Positions 9,910-17,861 of a stretch of 64,000 nucleotides of DNA are shown here, in pieces; the stretch's first letter is position 1; every line of letters starts with the position of its first letter. The notes below the pieces were generated by a model, which did no database searches, was not told where the DNA came from, and saw nothing but the letters and a program-made list of their open reading frames with translations. The DNA is from Planctomyces sp. (lineage in GTDB: Bacteria > Planctomycetota > Planctomycetia > Planctomycetales > Planctomycetaceae), in contig JAEUIH010000003.1 in NCBI GenBank assembly GCA_016795105.1, positions 124,001 through 188,000 on the forward strand, in the 5' to 3' direction. The translations under genes were made by a program, and so were the position numbers.

Positions 9910-11916
9910 TCAGCGTCTGAATCGACGTTCGGCGATAGCAGTGACCTCAGCCCGGTCCGCGTGTCCGTCACCGTTGTGATCGTATCGCCAGAATTCAGTT
10001 CGGATGGCAATGGGCGCTTCAGATCTCAGCAAAACCTGATCGCCGTTGGCGTCAAGTTGTTCAAAGAATTTGTTCACAAAATCCTCGATCTTCCGATCAA
10101 TCTCGGCGGTTGATGCATCGGTCTTTTGCTCGGAAGGGATCGATTGCCTTTGCAGAGGTTCAGAAACTTCAAGAAAGACGACTGCCATTTCTTCCCAGGT
10201 TTGATCTCCCCAATTCACCCACTGAGTCGGATCGGGATTTGATGGATTCTGTGCAGAGTTATCGAACGTTGCTTTGAAGCGAATCTCATCGATGTGAGCG
10301 AGTTCCTGAGGCTGGCTGAGCACATAGGAGTGTTGCCAGTTGAAGTCATAGTTTGGCACATTCAGGATCGTCGACAACTCTCCACTTCGTTCCACATCCA
10401 GTTGAAACGACTTTCCTCGTACATGCATATGAGGAGCAAACGAAAGAAGTTTTCCCTGTCCTGGTTTCCATCGCACCTTCCCGGAAACCTCATGTCGGGC
10501 TGCATGTGGCGGGATTTCAAAATCCTGATCAATGCCGATCAGCGTGATGACCTCATCGGTCACATCTTCCGGCTTTCCATACAGAAGGCCAATTTTTGTG
10601 AGATCTTCCTGAGGAGAACCGTTGGTGGTGTAGTGCATCTGAAACACAATTTTTGAACCGGCGGGAACCTTTCTTGCGTGGCCCGCTGGAAGTGGAATCA
10701 GTCTCTGACCGGGGACATAAGCCGTGAGCCAGCCAACGCCGCGAAACTCAGAGCCATCCGGAGGGCGAATAAAGGCGATTGCGTGATGAACAACAGATCG
10801 ATTCCCCGGAATGATCTGAGCGGCGGTGACCCACTGGTCTGTTTTGAATCCCGGGTCTGTCACAAAATACTGATACTCAACAGTGCCCTCCGCGGGAACC
10901 TTCCAGGGCTTGTCACGCATCGCGATGACCATGTCAGGTTCTCGTTCAAGTTGCCAGCCACTGGCCAGCTCGGGGATCACGGGTTTGAACGATTCGTCCC
11001 CTCGAGGACTTCCGGCTGCAACCCATTGTCTGAGGATCTCTTTGTCGGACTCGGGCATCACACGAGAGTTCGCCAGCTTTGTGTGTGAATCGTCGGCATG
11101 CCATGGGGGCATTCTGCCATTGTCAACGACCTCCACCATCATCGCAGCCCAGCCCTCAACATCCTCCCATGACTCCAGAGAGAATGGCCCGATTTCGCCC
11201 GTGCGATGGCATTCTACGCAGTGTCTGTCGAGTACCCCCGCAACGTGACTGGAATATGTAATTGCCTTTGCGGGATCAGCGACCGAGTTTTGTTTTCGGA
11301 CTTTTCCAATCAGACAACCCTCGGCTTGTGTTTTCGGGACCGATACCTGTTTTCCCTGAAGAAGTTCTTCGATCGCTTCTTTCAGATCAGCTCGACCAAT
11401 CGCTGTGCGCTGTATGCCAGGGCTGAACTGATCGTCGATCCTGCCGCTGTAAACCAGGCGAAGTTCGCGATCGAGTACAAAGACCTCGGGTGTTCGAATT
11501 GCTCCGAACAGGTCTGCGATCCGATTTCCTGAATCCTGAACGAGTGGAAACGAGAGTTCATGATCGCTGAGGAATTGCCGAATATCGTCCAAAGAGTCCT
11601 GACGATTACTGTTGATGCCAATGAACTGAACATCTCCGCTCTGATACTTGACTGCCATTTCGGAAAGACGTTCTGCGTAGAGCTTCACGAGAGGGCACTC
11701 AGTTCCGAGGAAGCAGACGACCGTCACAGCCGCAGAGTGTTCTTTCGAAACGATGACGGGTTTACCCTGAACGTCGACTGTCTGAATAGAAAAGTCTTTC
11801 TCAGTGTCGGAAGAATTTCCCTGTGCGATGGCATCTGGCATGCAGAAAACAAATGAAATGCAGACGGCAAGACATGAAACGATCAGACCAGTGAAATTGG
11901 ACTTCCGGAGGTACAT
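9910..11916 (-). CDS. Redoxin - c-type haem motif - copper monooxygenase-like - EF-hand fusion protein
   Basis: An exported multidomain protein of about 668 residues. I start at ATG 11916, giving the signal SNFTGLIVSCLAVCISFVFCMPDAIAQ; the longer frame runs 125 bases into the sulfatase gene. Order: an AhpC/TSA-type redoxin domain (about 38-193) with a single Cys in FLGTECPLVK; one CVECH haem-type motif near 233; a beta domain resembling the peptidylglycine/dopamine monooxygenase fold, with candidate copper ligands in VVHHAIAF, FQMHYTTNG and FAPHMHVRG; and two EF-hand loops at the C-terminus (DANGDQVLLRSE and DHNGDGHADRAE). It is 46 bases downstream of the sulfatase gene and may share its transcript. 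The substrate is unknown. Confidence 0.75.
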   Translation of the reverse strand: MYLRKSNFTGLIVSCLAVCISFVFCMPDAIAQGNSSDTEKDFSIQTVDVQGKPVIVSKEHSAAVTVVCFLGTECPLVKLYAERLSEMAVKYQSGDVQFIGINSNRQDSLDDIRQFLSDHELSFPLVQDSGNRIADLFGAIRTPEVFVLDRELRLVYSGRIDDQFSPGIQRTAIGRADLKEAIEELLQGKQVSVPKTQAEGCLIGKVRKQNSVADPAKAITYSSHVAGVLDRHCVECHRTGEIGPFSLESWEDVEGWAAMMVEVVDNGRMPPWHADDSHTKLANSRVMPESDKEILRQWVAAGSPRGDESFKPVIPELASGWQLEREPDMVIAMRDKPWKVPAEGTVEYQYFVTDPGFKTDQWVTAAQIIPGNRSVVHHAIAFIRPPDGSEFRGVGWLTAYVPGQRLIPLPAGHARKVPAGSKIVFQMHYTTNGSPQEDLTKIGLLYGKPEDVTDEVITLIGIDQDFEIPPHAARHEVSGKVRWKPGQGKLLSFAPHMHVRGKSFQLDVERSGELSTILNVPNYDFNWQHSYVLSQPQELAHIDEIRFKATFDNSAQNPSNPDPTQWVNWGDQTWEEMAVVFLEVSEPLQRQSIPSEQKTDASTAEIDRKIEDFVNKFFEQLDANGDQVLLRSEAPIAIRTEFWRYDHNGDGHADRAEVTAIAERRFRR

Positions 11917-11962
11917 AAAGGCAGAGTTTCTTTGCGGCAGCCAGGGGGATTGACTTTGGGTG

Positions 11963-13447
11963 TTATTGATGTGTTCCGGCAGGACGGACTCCGGCACCAC
12001 GTTGTTCTCCATCCCCGAGTTCCCGGCGAGCGGCTTCTGCCAGTTCAGAAAGCCGGGCCACGATTTCAGGGTGTTGGTCTGCGACATTCACGGATTCTGC
12101 CGGATCGGAGACCAAATCGAAAAGCGACATTGGGATTTTTTCGGTTACATAGCGAGCGGGGATACCAGCTTTTCCTCCCGGGGCACCGTTTAAAGTTCTG
12201 TAATCATGAGGGAAGTGCAGTTTCCATCGACCACTGCGAATGGCCTGAAGCTGTTTTCCCCAGTAGAAATAATAGGCATCCTGCGGTGATTTGGCATCTG
12301 GCTGTCCCGAGAGAAGAGGCCAGATATTTCGGCCATCAATCGAATGTTCCGGGAGTGTACTTCCGGTCAGATGGGCTATTGTGGGAAGAAGGTCGATGGT
12401 CATTGCCGGAATATCGCACGACGAGCCGGCAGGAATAGTTTCCGGCCACCATGCGATCATGGGGACGCGACAGCCGCCGTCAAACATGGTGCCTTTGCCT
12501 TCGCGCAGTGGATTGGCTGATCCCGCATGTTCTCCATAGCTGAGCCATGGGCCATTGTCAGAGGTAAAGATGACGAGTGTCTTTCGGTCAAGCTGAAGGT
12601 CTCGCAGAGTGCCAAGAATCTGTCCGACAGACCAGTCCACTTCCATCATGACATCGCCAAATGTTCCCTGGCCACTCTTCCCGACAAACTTGTCGGAGAC
12701 GAACAACGGAACGTGAACCATTGCATGAGGGACATAGAGGAAGAATGGGTTTTGTTTGTTACGTCGAATGAAGTCCACAGCACGTTCAGTGTAGGCTGTT
12801 GTGAGTTGAGTCTGGTCGTGAGCCGTGACCTGACTGTTAATGACTCGGTTGCCTTCGATCAAAGGAAGATGGGGCCATCTCTTGAGACGTTCCTCCATTG
12901 GAAGCTTCAGGACTTCAGGATGATAGGGCCACATATCGTTGCTGTAGGGCAGCCCATAGTATTCATCGAAACCATGCTGCAGCGGGAGAAACTTTTCGTG
13001 GTGTCCGAGATGCCATTTACCATAGCACGCAGTTGCGTACCCCTTTTGACGGCAGACTTCTGCTATGGTGACTTCATTTTCATGAATCCCCTGATTTGAG
13101 CCGGGACCCAGTGCCCCGAGGATGCCAATCCGAATGTTGTAGCAACCCGTTAGCAGGGATGCTCGAGACGCCGAGCAGACGGCCTGTGACACATAAAAGT
13201 CAGTGAACTTTCGTCCCTCTGCGGCCATTCGATCAAGTTCCGGGGTCTTGTAGCCGGATGCTCCGAACGAACCGATGTCTGCATAGCCCATGTCATCCAT
13301 GAAAATGACAACAACATTGGGCTGATTGGAATTGGGTTGATGGCTGATCGGTTGATGTGCAGCAGCAAGGACGTCCGGAGACAGCGAAATCAGCGTTGTG
13401 ACGGCGAGTGCAGCAAAGGTGAATGAGCATGTACGAACGTTAATCAC
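11963..13447 (-). CDS. Exported type I sulfatase (arylsulfatase family)
   Basis: A secreted sulfatase of about 494 residues. The metal-binding pair is in [15 protein letters not shown]. The formylglycine site reads CSASR (Cys about 91 from the chosen start), matching the C-x-(P/A)-S-R pattern needed for maturation by formylglycine-generating enzyme. [25 protein letters not shown] supplies the further DN and K residues of the active site. GTG 13447 is preceded by GGAG at good spacing and gives a compact signal peptide ending DVLAAA; TTG 13474 is the upstream alternative. Planctomycetes carry many such enzymes for sulfated algal polysaccharides; no maturase gene is in the window. Confidence 0.85.
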   Translation of the reverse strand: MINVRTCSFTFAALAVTTLISLSPDVLAAAHQPISHQPNSNQPNVVVIFMDDMGYADIGSFGASGYKTPELDRMAAEGRKFTDFYVSQAVCSASRASLLTGCYNIRIGILGALGPGSNQGIHENEVTIAEVCRQKGYATACYGKWHLGHHEKFLPLQHGFDEYYGLPYSNDMWPYHPEVLKLPMEERLKRWPHLPLIEGNRVINSQVTAHDQTQLTTAYTERAVDFIRRNKQNPFFLYVPHAMVHVPLFVSDKFVGKSGQGTFGDVMMEVDWSVGQILGTLRDLQLDRKTLVIFTSDNGPWLSYGEHAGSANPLREGKGTMFDGGCRVPMIAWWPETIPAGSSCDIPAMTIDLLPTIAHLTGSTLPEHSIDGRNIWPLLSGQPDAKSPQDAYYFYWGKQLQAIRSGRWKLHFPHDYRTLNGAPGGKAGIPARYVTEKIPMSLFDLVSDPAESVNVADQHPEIVARLSELAEAARRELGDGEQRGAGVRPAGTHQ

Positions 13448-13702
13448 TTCATTGCTCCGGGATTGATTCTCCAAAAGTCAAACTCTCAGAGAGGCAGTTT
13501 AACCGCTGCAAAAATCTTCGAGTAACCAGTGTTCAACGAAATCGTCGTTGAAATCCTGAACAACTTTCAGAACAGAGAGGCATGCAGACTGGCCAGGAAG
13601 GCATGTTGTGCAAAAATCTGAAGGAAAAGGGTCTCGGAATCAATGAGACAGCCCCCAAAGCGGCTTTGGCGTCAGTGATTGAAGAACAGCCTTGGAGTAT
13701 CA

Positions 13703-14494
13703 ATGCAGCCCCCGGAGAATCAGGGCATCCGTATCAAGGGCGTGACACACCGTTTTCGAGCGGATGAGCGGCTGATTGTCGAAGCGATATCGCTGGACGT
13801 GCGGGAGGGCGAATTTGTTTCGATTGTTGGTCCATCTGGTTGCGGTAAATCGACGCTGCTTAGGATGGTTGCGGGTCTGTTGAAGCCTTCAGAGGGTGAG
13901 ATTGTGGTCGGCTGTGGGTCGGAACGATCTCCAGCAGGTGCTCGGATCGGCTTTGTGTTTCAGCAGGCGGCACTTCTTCCATGGAGAACAGCCTGGCAGA
14001 ATCTGGTGTTGCCTTTTGAACTGGGTCCGACTGACGTGCGGCAGGGTATTCCGTCGGAAAGTCAGATCTTTGAAGTCATACGTCGAGTTGGGCTTCGGCG
14101 GGAAGATGTTCATAAACGCCCACGTGAGCTTTCCGGTGGAATGCGGATGAGGCTTTCGCTGGCACGGGCGATCCTTCAGAACCCTGCGATTTTGTTACTG
14201 GATGAGCCATTGGCCGCGGTGGACGACATCCTGAGAGTACAGCTTCAGGAGGATCTTGCCGGACTGCATTTTGAAAGACGGCTCACTTCGATGCTGGTCA
14301 CACATCACCTGCACGAGGCCATATTTCTGAGTGATCGCGTGATCGTGCTCTCGGGTTCACCGGGGCGTCAACTGGGAGAATTGCGGGTGGACGAACCGCA
14401 TCCGCGACGTTCAGAATTTCGCCGATCAGAGGCCTTCTTTCGACTCACCAACGAATTGTCTTCGATCCTGCAGGATGGGGGTGCTGAGAGATGA
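13703..14494 (+). CDS. ABC transporter ATP-binding protein, nitrate/sulfonate/taurine type
   Basis: A 263-residue ATPase. ATG 13703 has GGAG five bases upstream and is preferred over TTG 13679. Walker A is GPSGCGKST, the signature is LSGGMRMRLSLARA (LSGGM instead of LSGGQ, common in this subfamily), Walker B is LLLDEPLAAVDD, and the switch His is in LVTHHLHEA. Similarity in layout is to SsuB/TauB/NrtD-like importers. Its stop overlaps the permease start by four bases (ATGA), so the two are translationally coupled. Confidence 0.88.
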   Translation: MQPPENQGIRIKGVTHRFRADERLIVEAISLDVREGEFVSIVGPSGCGKSTLLRMVAGLLKPSEGEIVVGCGSERSPAGARIGFVFQQAALLPWRTAWQNLVLPFELGPTDVRQGIPSESQIFEVIRRVGLRREDVHKRPRELSGGMRMRLSLARAILQNPAILLLDEPLAAVDDILRVQLQEDLAGLHFERRLTSMLVTHHLHEAIFLSDRVIVLSGSPGRQLGELRVDEPHPRRSEFRRSEAFFRLTNELSSILQDGGAER

Positions 14495-15276
14495 CATTCG
14501 TTCGGTTGTATCTTCGTCAGTGGGTCGCGCCGATCTTGTTTTTTGCAGGATTCCTTTTTCTGTGGGAGTCAATGATTCGGATCTTTGAGATCCCACGAGT
14601 CGTATTGCCTTCACCAGCGGCGATCGGGTCGGCTCTTATTCGGATGCGACATGAATTGGTCCTCGGGCTGATGAGAACATTGTCGGCATCGATGTCGGGT
14701 TTATTTGCAAGTACCACGATTGGCATTCTGACGGCATGTGTATTCTCGCAGTCTCGACTGATTCGAGTGACGCTCTACCCGTATGCGGTGCTGCTGCAGA
14801 CGATCCCAATCGTTGCGATCGCACCAATCATCCTTGTGAGTCTTGGTCGAGGATTCTTCAGCATCGCGCTGATTGCCTGTTTGATCTGTCTGTTTCCAGT
14901 GATTACGAATACGACCACCGGTCTGATGCAGGTGGATCCTGAGTTGCTGGATTTGTTTCGTCTTTACCGGGCGACACGATGGCAGGTGTTGACTCGACTG
15001 CAGATTCCGACAGCGATGCCATACCTGATCAGTGGGATTCGAATTGCGGCCGGGGCTTCTATTGTCGGGGCAATCGTTGGCGAGTTTTTTGTGGGATCGA
15101 GTCAGCCGGGGCTGGGTGCGATTATCCAGCAGAAGGACACGTTCACGCTTCCTGATTTGTATGCCGCTGTGTTTGTGTCGGCACTTCTGGGGACATCAAT
15201 GTTTGGGGTAATCAGTGTGTTGGGCGAGTTTGTGTTGAGACGATGGTTTGGGATGAGTCTGATTCAGCAGAAATAG
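14491..15276 (+). CDS. ABC transporter permease, TauC/SsuC type
   Basis: A 261-residue inner-membrane permease with about six helices. The EAA-type cytoplasmic loop is ELLDLFRLYRATRWQVLTRLQIPTAMPYLISGIRIAAG, the BPD-type motif that contacts the ATPase. The helix IVGAIVGEFFVGSSQPGLGAIIQ after it matches nitrate/sulfonate/thiamine-precursor permeases. No substrate-binding protein gene is adjacent, so the ligand cannot be inferred from context. Confidence 0.87.
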   Translation: MTFVRLYLRQWVAPILFFAGFLFLWESMIRIFEIPRVVLPSPAAIGSALIRMRHELVLGLMRTLSASMSGLFASTTIGILTACVFSQSRLIRVTLYPYAVLLQTIPIVAIAPIILVSLGRGFFSIALIACLICLFPVITNTTTGLMQVDPELLDLFRLYRATRWQVLTRLQIPTAMPYLISGIRIAAGASIVGAIVGEFFVGSSQPGLGAIIQQKDTFTLPDLYAAVFVSALLGTSMFGVISVLGEFVLRRWFGMSLIQQK

Positions 15277-15310
15277 TTGTTTGGGGAGAGTGGTACATTT
15301 TGAGAGCAAT

Positions 15311-15343
15311 AAAAAAAGGTGGCCGAACAAGTTCGGCCACCTT
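15311..15343 (-). terminator. Rho-independent terminator of the RRM protein gene
   Basis: Perfect 13-base arms (15316-15328 and 15331-15343, AAGGTGGCCGAAC type) around a two-base centre. On the minus strand the hairpin is followed directly by seven T (15311-15317). It stands 32 bases after the minus-strand RRM gene. The plus-strand permease gene could also use the hairpin but lacks a good U-run on that side. Confidence 0.9.
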
Positions 15344-15374
15344 ATGAGCTTCTTATTTGGAAACTCGCTCAGGA

Positions 15375-15695
15375 TCAGTAACGGCCGCCGCCGCCACCGT
15401 AACCGCCGCGGCCTCCACGACCGCCGCCACCACCACCACCTCCGCCGCCCCCTTCACGAGGACGAGCTTCGTTTACGACAATCTGACGGCCATCGAGATC
15501 AGAGCCGTTGAGGGCACGGATGGCTTCATCACCACCAGTTTCCATTTCAACGAATCCAAAACCCTTTGAACGGCCGGTGTCTCGGTCAGTAATGACCTTT
15601 GCCGAAGTCACAATGCCGTACTGGCCGAATGCCTGTTCGAGGCCTTCGGATGTGGTTGCCCACGCGAGGCTACCTACAAAAATATTCTTACTCAT
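15375..15695 (-). CDS. Glycine-rich RRM RNA-binding protein
   Basis: A 106-residue protein with one RNA-recognition motif. RNP2 is NIFVGSLAW at residue 4, and RNP1 is SKGFGFVEM near residue 45, with the usual aromatic residues. The C-terminal tail is almost pure Gly/Arg/Tyr (GGGGGGGRGGRGGYGGGGGRY). This matches the cyanobacterial/planctomycete Rbp family of small single-RRM proteins, several of which are cold-induced. ATG 15695 is chosen because it begins MSKNIFVG and has AGGG upstream; the longer frame adds a non-conserved leader. Confidence 0.9.
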   Translation of the reverse strand: MSKNIFVGSLAWATTSEGLEQAFGQYGIVTSAKVITDRDTGRSKGFGFVEMETGGDEAIRALNGSDLDGRQIVVNEARPREGGGGGGGGGGGRGGRGGYGGGGGRY

Positions 15696-16165
15696 CACAA
15701 AACCCTGAGCCTTGCAGCTCCCCAAACACATTATCGCTGCCCCAACGGCAGCTGTTAGAACACACATCAGGGAATCCCGCGGCTAACGGGATTCCGCCCA
15801 AATCAGGCGGATGCTGCAGAGGAACTCAACGACACAGAGACCGAAACACAAAAGATCGGAACCGCAATCAGAGAACACTGTCGCTCACACCAACCTTCAA
15901 GTCGTCGACATATTCTGACAACAACTTGAATCAGACTTTAGAAATCTATTCACCAGAAACGAGAATAGCAATCCGGAACGGCCAGAACCTTGAAGTCTTC
16001 TGAATTCTTCTTTAGCCGTTTGGATTTTGTTCCGGAAGGACTTGACGCCCCCTGGAACCTTTGTTCAGCAGCCTGGTGGAGGAAATTTCAGCAAATTTCT
16101 GCTGATGCGGCCACTGAGCAGCAGCGGCGGGACTGTCGAGAGGTTGCGGGCTTTCGCGACGGAAC
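15696..16165. other. Long leader/intergenic region of the RRM gene with a hairpin
   Basis: 470 bases with no convincing gene. A hairpin with perfect 9-base arms (GGAATCCCG at 15771-15779, CGGGATTCC at 15787-15795, seven-base loop) lies about 75 bases upstream of the RRM start and would be in its transcript leader. Whether it regulates that gene is inference. Confidence 0.5.
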
Positions 16166-17809
16166 TCAGTGGTTCGACTGTTCTGTCTGGCCATTGTCGG
16201 TGACGGCAACTTCAATTGGGCCGTCATTCCAGGGCATCTCAATGTACTGGCCGGAAGCCGCAACACTGACTATGGCAATGGAAGCCATCAGCATCGGGAG
16301 GCAGAGCATAACTGCGAAAGGTACAAAAATCAGTTTCTTTAGCCTGCCGCCGCTTCGACAACTCCGGACACAAATTGCACCAATCACAATTGCCACCCAA
16401 ACCATTGCCAGCGAAAGCAGAACCACTTCCACACGATTCATCTGAACCGCATTCCGGACCTGCTGAACAGCGTCTTCCCGCACGTTGTCCGGAATTGAAA
16501 TCAGTGCGTGAATTCGTTTCATGTTGAGTATACCGTCCGAGGTTTCGACGGGTTCATGCTCCTCGTAGGTTTCAGAGACGCACGCCTGAACGGCTTTGTC
16601 GTCGACCCGGATTGAGACCAGATAGGGCACAAACTCGGGGCGAAGATAGGTGCGATCAATCGCTGTCAGCTCTTTCTGAAGTGATGTGCGAATGATGTCT
16701 TTCAACTCAGCATCTCCGCTTTCCCCTTCCGGAAAGAATGCGGTCTTAACGACGAGCTGATTGGGAGGAGTTGTCTTCAGCCATGTTGGCGGTCCCTGCG
16801 TCGTGGATCCAGCAACTTGCGATGCGACAGACTCTGGAGATACATCCGCTGTTTGCGACTCCGGAGCTGACTGTGCTGACGGTGCGTCACTGGGTGCTGG
16901 CGATTCAGCCGCCGCCGCCGATTCAGCAACAGCCGCCGATTCAGCAACAGCCGGTGATTCAGCAACAGCCGGTGATTCAGCAACAGCCGGTGATTCAGCG
17001 GCTGCTGATTTCTCTTCAGCAACCACATCTGCAACGGAGACCGCGAGGTTGGTGAGCTTTTCTGCGACGACGAAAGGCGTTATGCCTGGAGCCGCAGTTT
17101 CGGAACCGGGCGCTGACAGCTGAATTAATGCAAAGGTATGTTTATGGCCATCCGGGAGCCTGTCGCGAAGAGCGTTCAGCAGCTCTGTGCGGCGTTCGCC
17201 AACGAGTTCAGCGAGGGCCGCGGGTGAGATTTTGAGAATGACAAAATCCTGATTCTCACCAGCGACTGTAGAAGCGGTATCCGTGGAAGTGGCAGTTGTG
17301 GAAGTTGTTTTCGATTGATCGGCGGCCGGCAATACGTCTGTGGGCGTTGCAGGCTTGCCAGTAATGGCCTCGTGAATTTCTCGTCGAGCTTCTTCAATGT
17401 CCGCCATGGCATCGCGAAGATCTGCGCGAACTTCACTCTTCGCATCAGCGATATCCTGTTGAGCGGTATTCAGGGCGTCGGAGAGAGCGTCGGAATGTTC
17501 AAGGTGATCGAGCGGTGAAGAGTCGAGGTGAATTGCAAGTGCAGGGCGTTCATGAACATCAATCCGTGTTCGATACAGCATCAGTGATACTCCGGCGATG
17601 ATCCCGAAGACCATCAGATACGGAAACCGGCTGGAGCTGCGAGGACGCTGTACGGGAACGACGGCTTCTGAACGGCGTCCGACCACAGCGTTGCCGATCA
17701 GAGACAGCAGTTTGATGACACCAACTCCCAGACCGAGAAAGATCAGGGTCAGAAAGAAGACGCCAGCGAAAGAAATTGAGACCTGCACGGTATCGCTCCA
17801 CCAGAACAC
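16166..17809 (-). CDS. Membrane protein with coiled coil and Ala-Glu-Ser-Pro repeats, unknown function
   Basis: I do not recognise a family. The 547 residues contain an N-terminal helix (SFAGVFFLTLIFLGLGVGVIKLL), a second around residue 70, and a charged Ala/Glu/Asp heptad-like stretch (about 110-160). A low-complexity middle holds SPAVAE repeats (about 270-305). A folded-looking region starts near TAFFPEGESGDAELKD, and two C-terminal helices follow (VVLLSLAMVWVAIVIGAICV and FVPFAVMLCLPMLMASIAIVSV). The central part is probably extracytoplasmic. It follows the kinase gene by 52 bases, so it is a candidate substrate or partner of that kinase. Confidence 0.65.
   Translation of the reverse strand: MFWWSDTVQVSISFAGVFFLTLIFLGLGVGVIKLLSLIGNAVVGRRSEAVVPVQRPRSSSRFPYLMVFGIIAGVSLMLYRTRIDVHERPALAIHLDSSPLDHLEHSDALSDALNTAQQDIADAKSEVRADLRDAMADIEEARREIHEAITGKPATPTDVLPAADQSKTTSTTATSTDTASTVAGENQDFVILKISPAALAELVGERRTELLNALRDRLPDGHKHTFALIQLSAPGSETAAPGITPFVVAEKLTNLAVSVADVVAEEKSAAAESPAVAESPAVAESPAVAESAAVAESAAAAESPAPSDAPSAQSAPESQTADVSPESVASQVAGSTTQGPPTWLKTTPPNQLVVKTAFFPEGESGDAELKDIIRTSLQKELTAIDRTYLRPEFVPYLVSIRVDDKAVQACVSETYEEHEPVETSDGILNMKRIHALISIPDNVREDAVQQVRNAVQMNRVEVVLLSLAMVWVAIVIGAICVRSCRSGGRLKKLIFVPFAVMLCLPMLMASIAIVSVAASGQYIEMPWNDGPIEVAVTDNGQTEQSNH
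16902..16991. repeat. 18-base in-frame tandem repeat, five units
   Basis: Units start at 16902, 16920, 16938, 16956 and 16974. The last three are identical (GATTCAGCAACAGCCGGT) and the first two differ at a few bases. On the minus strand each encodes one SPAVAE-like hexapeptide, so copy-number change would alter the protein in whole hexapeptides without frameshift. Confidence 0.85.
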
Positions 17810-17861
17810 ATGCGAGAGAAAGTTCAGTCGTAGTGTTTCGTTTGTTTCCAGAGATTATTAA

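Noticed and set aside
13582-13767. 61-codon plus-strand frame before the ABC ATPase
   Set aside because: It overlaps the ATPase start in another frame and lacks any domain or good ribosome site.
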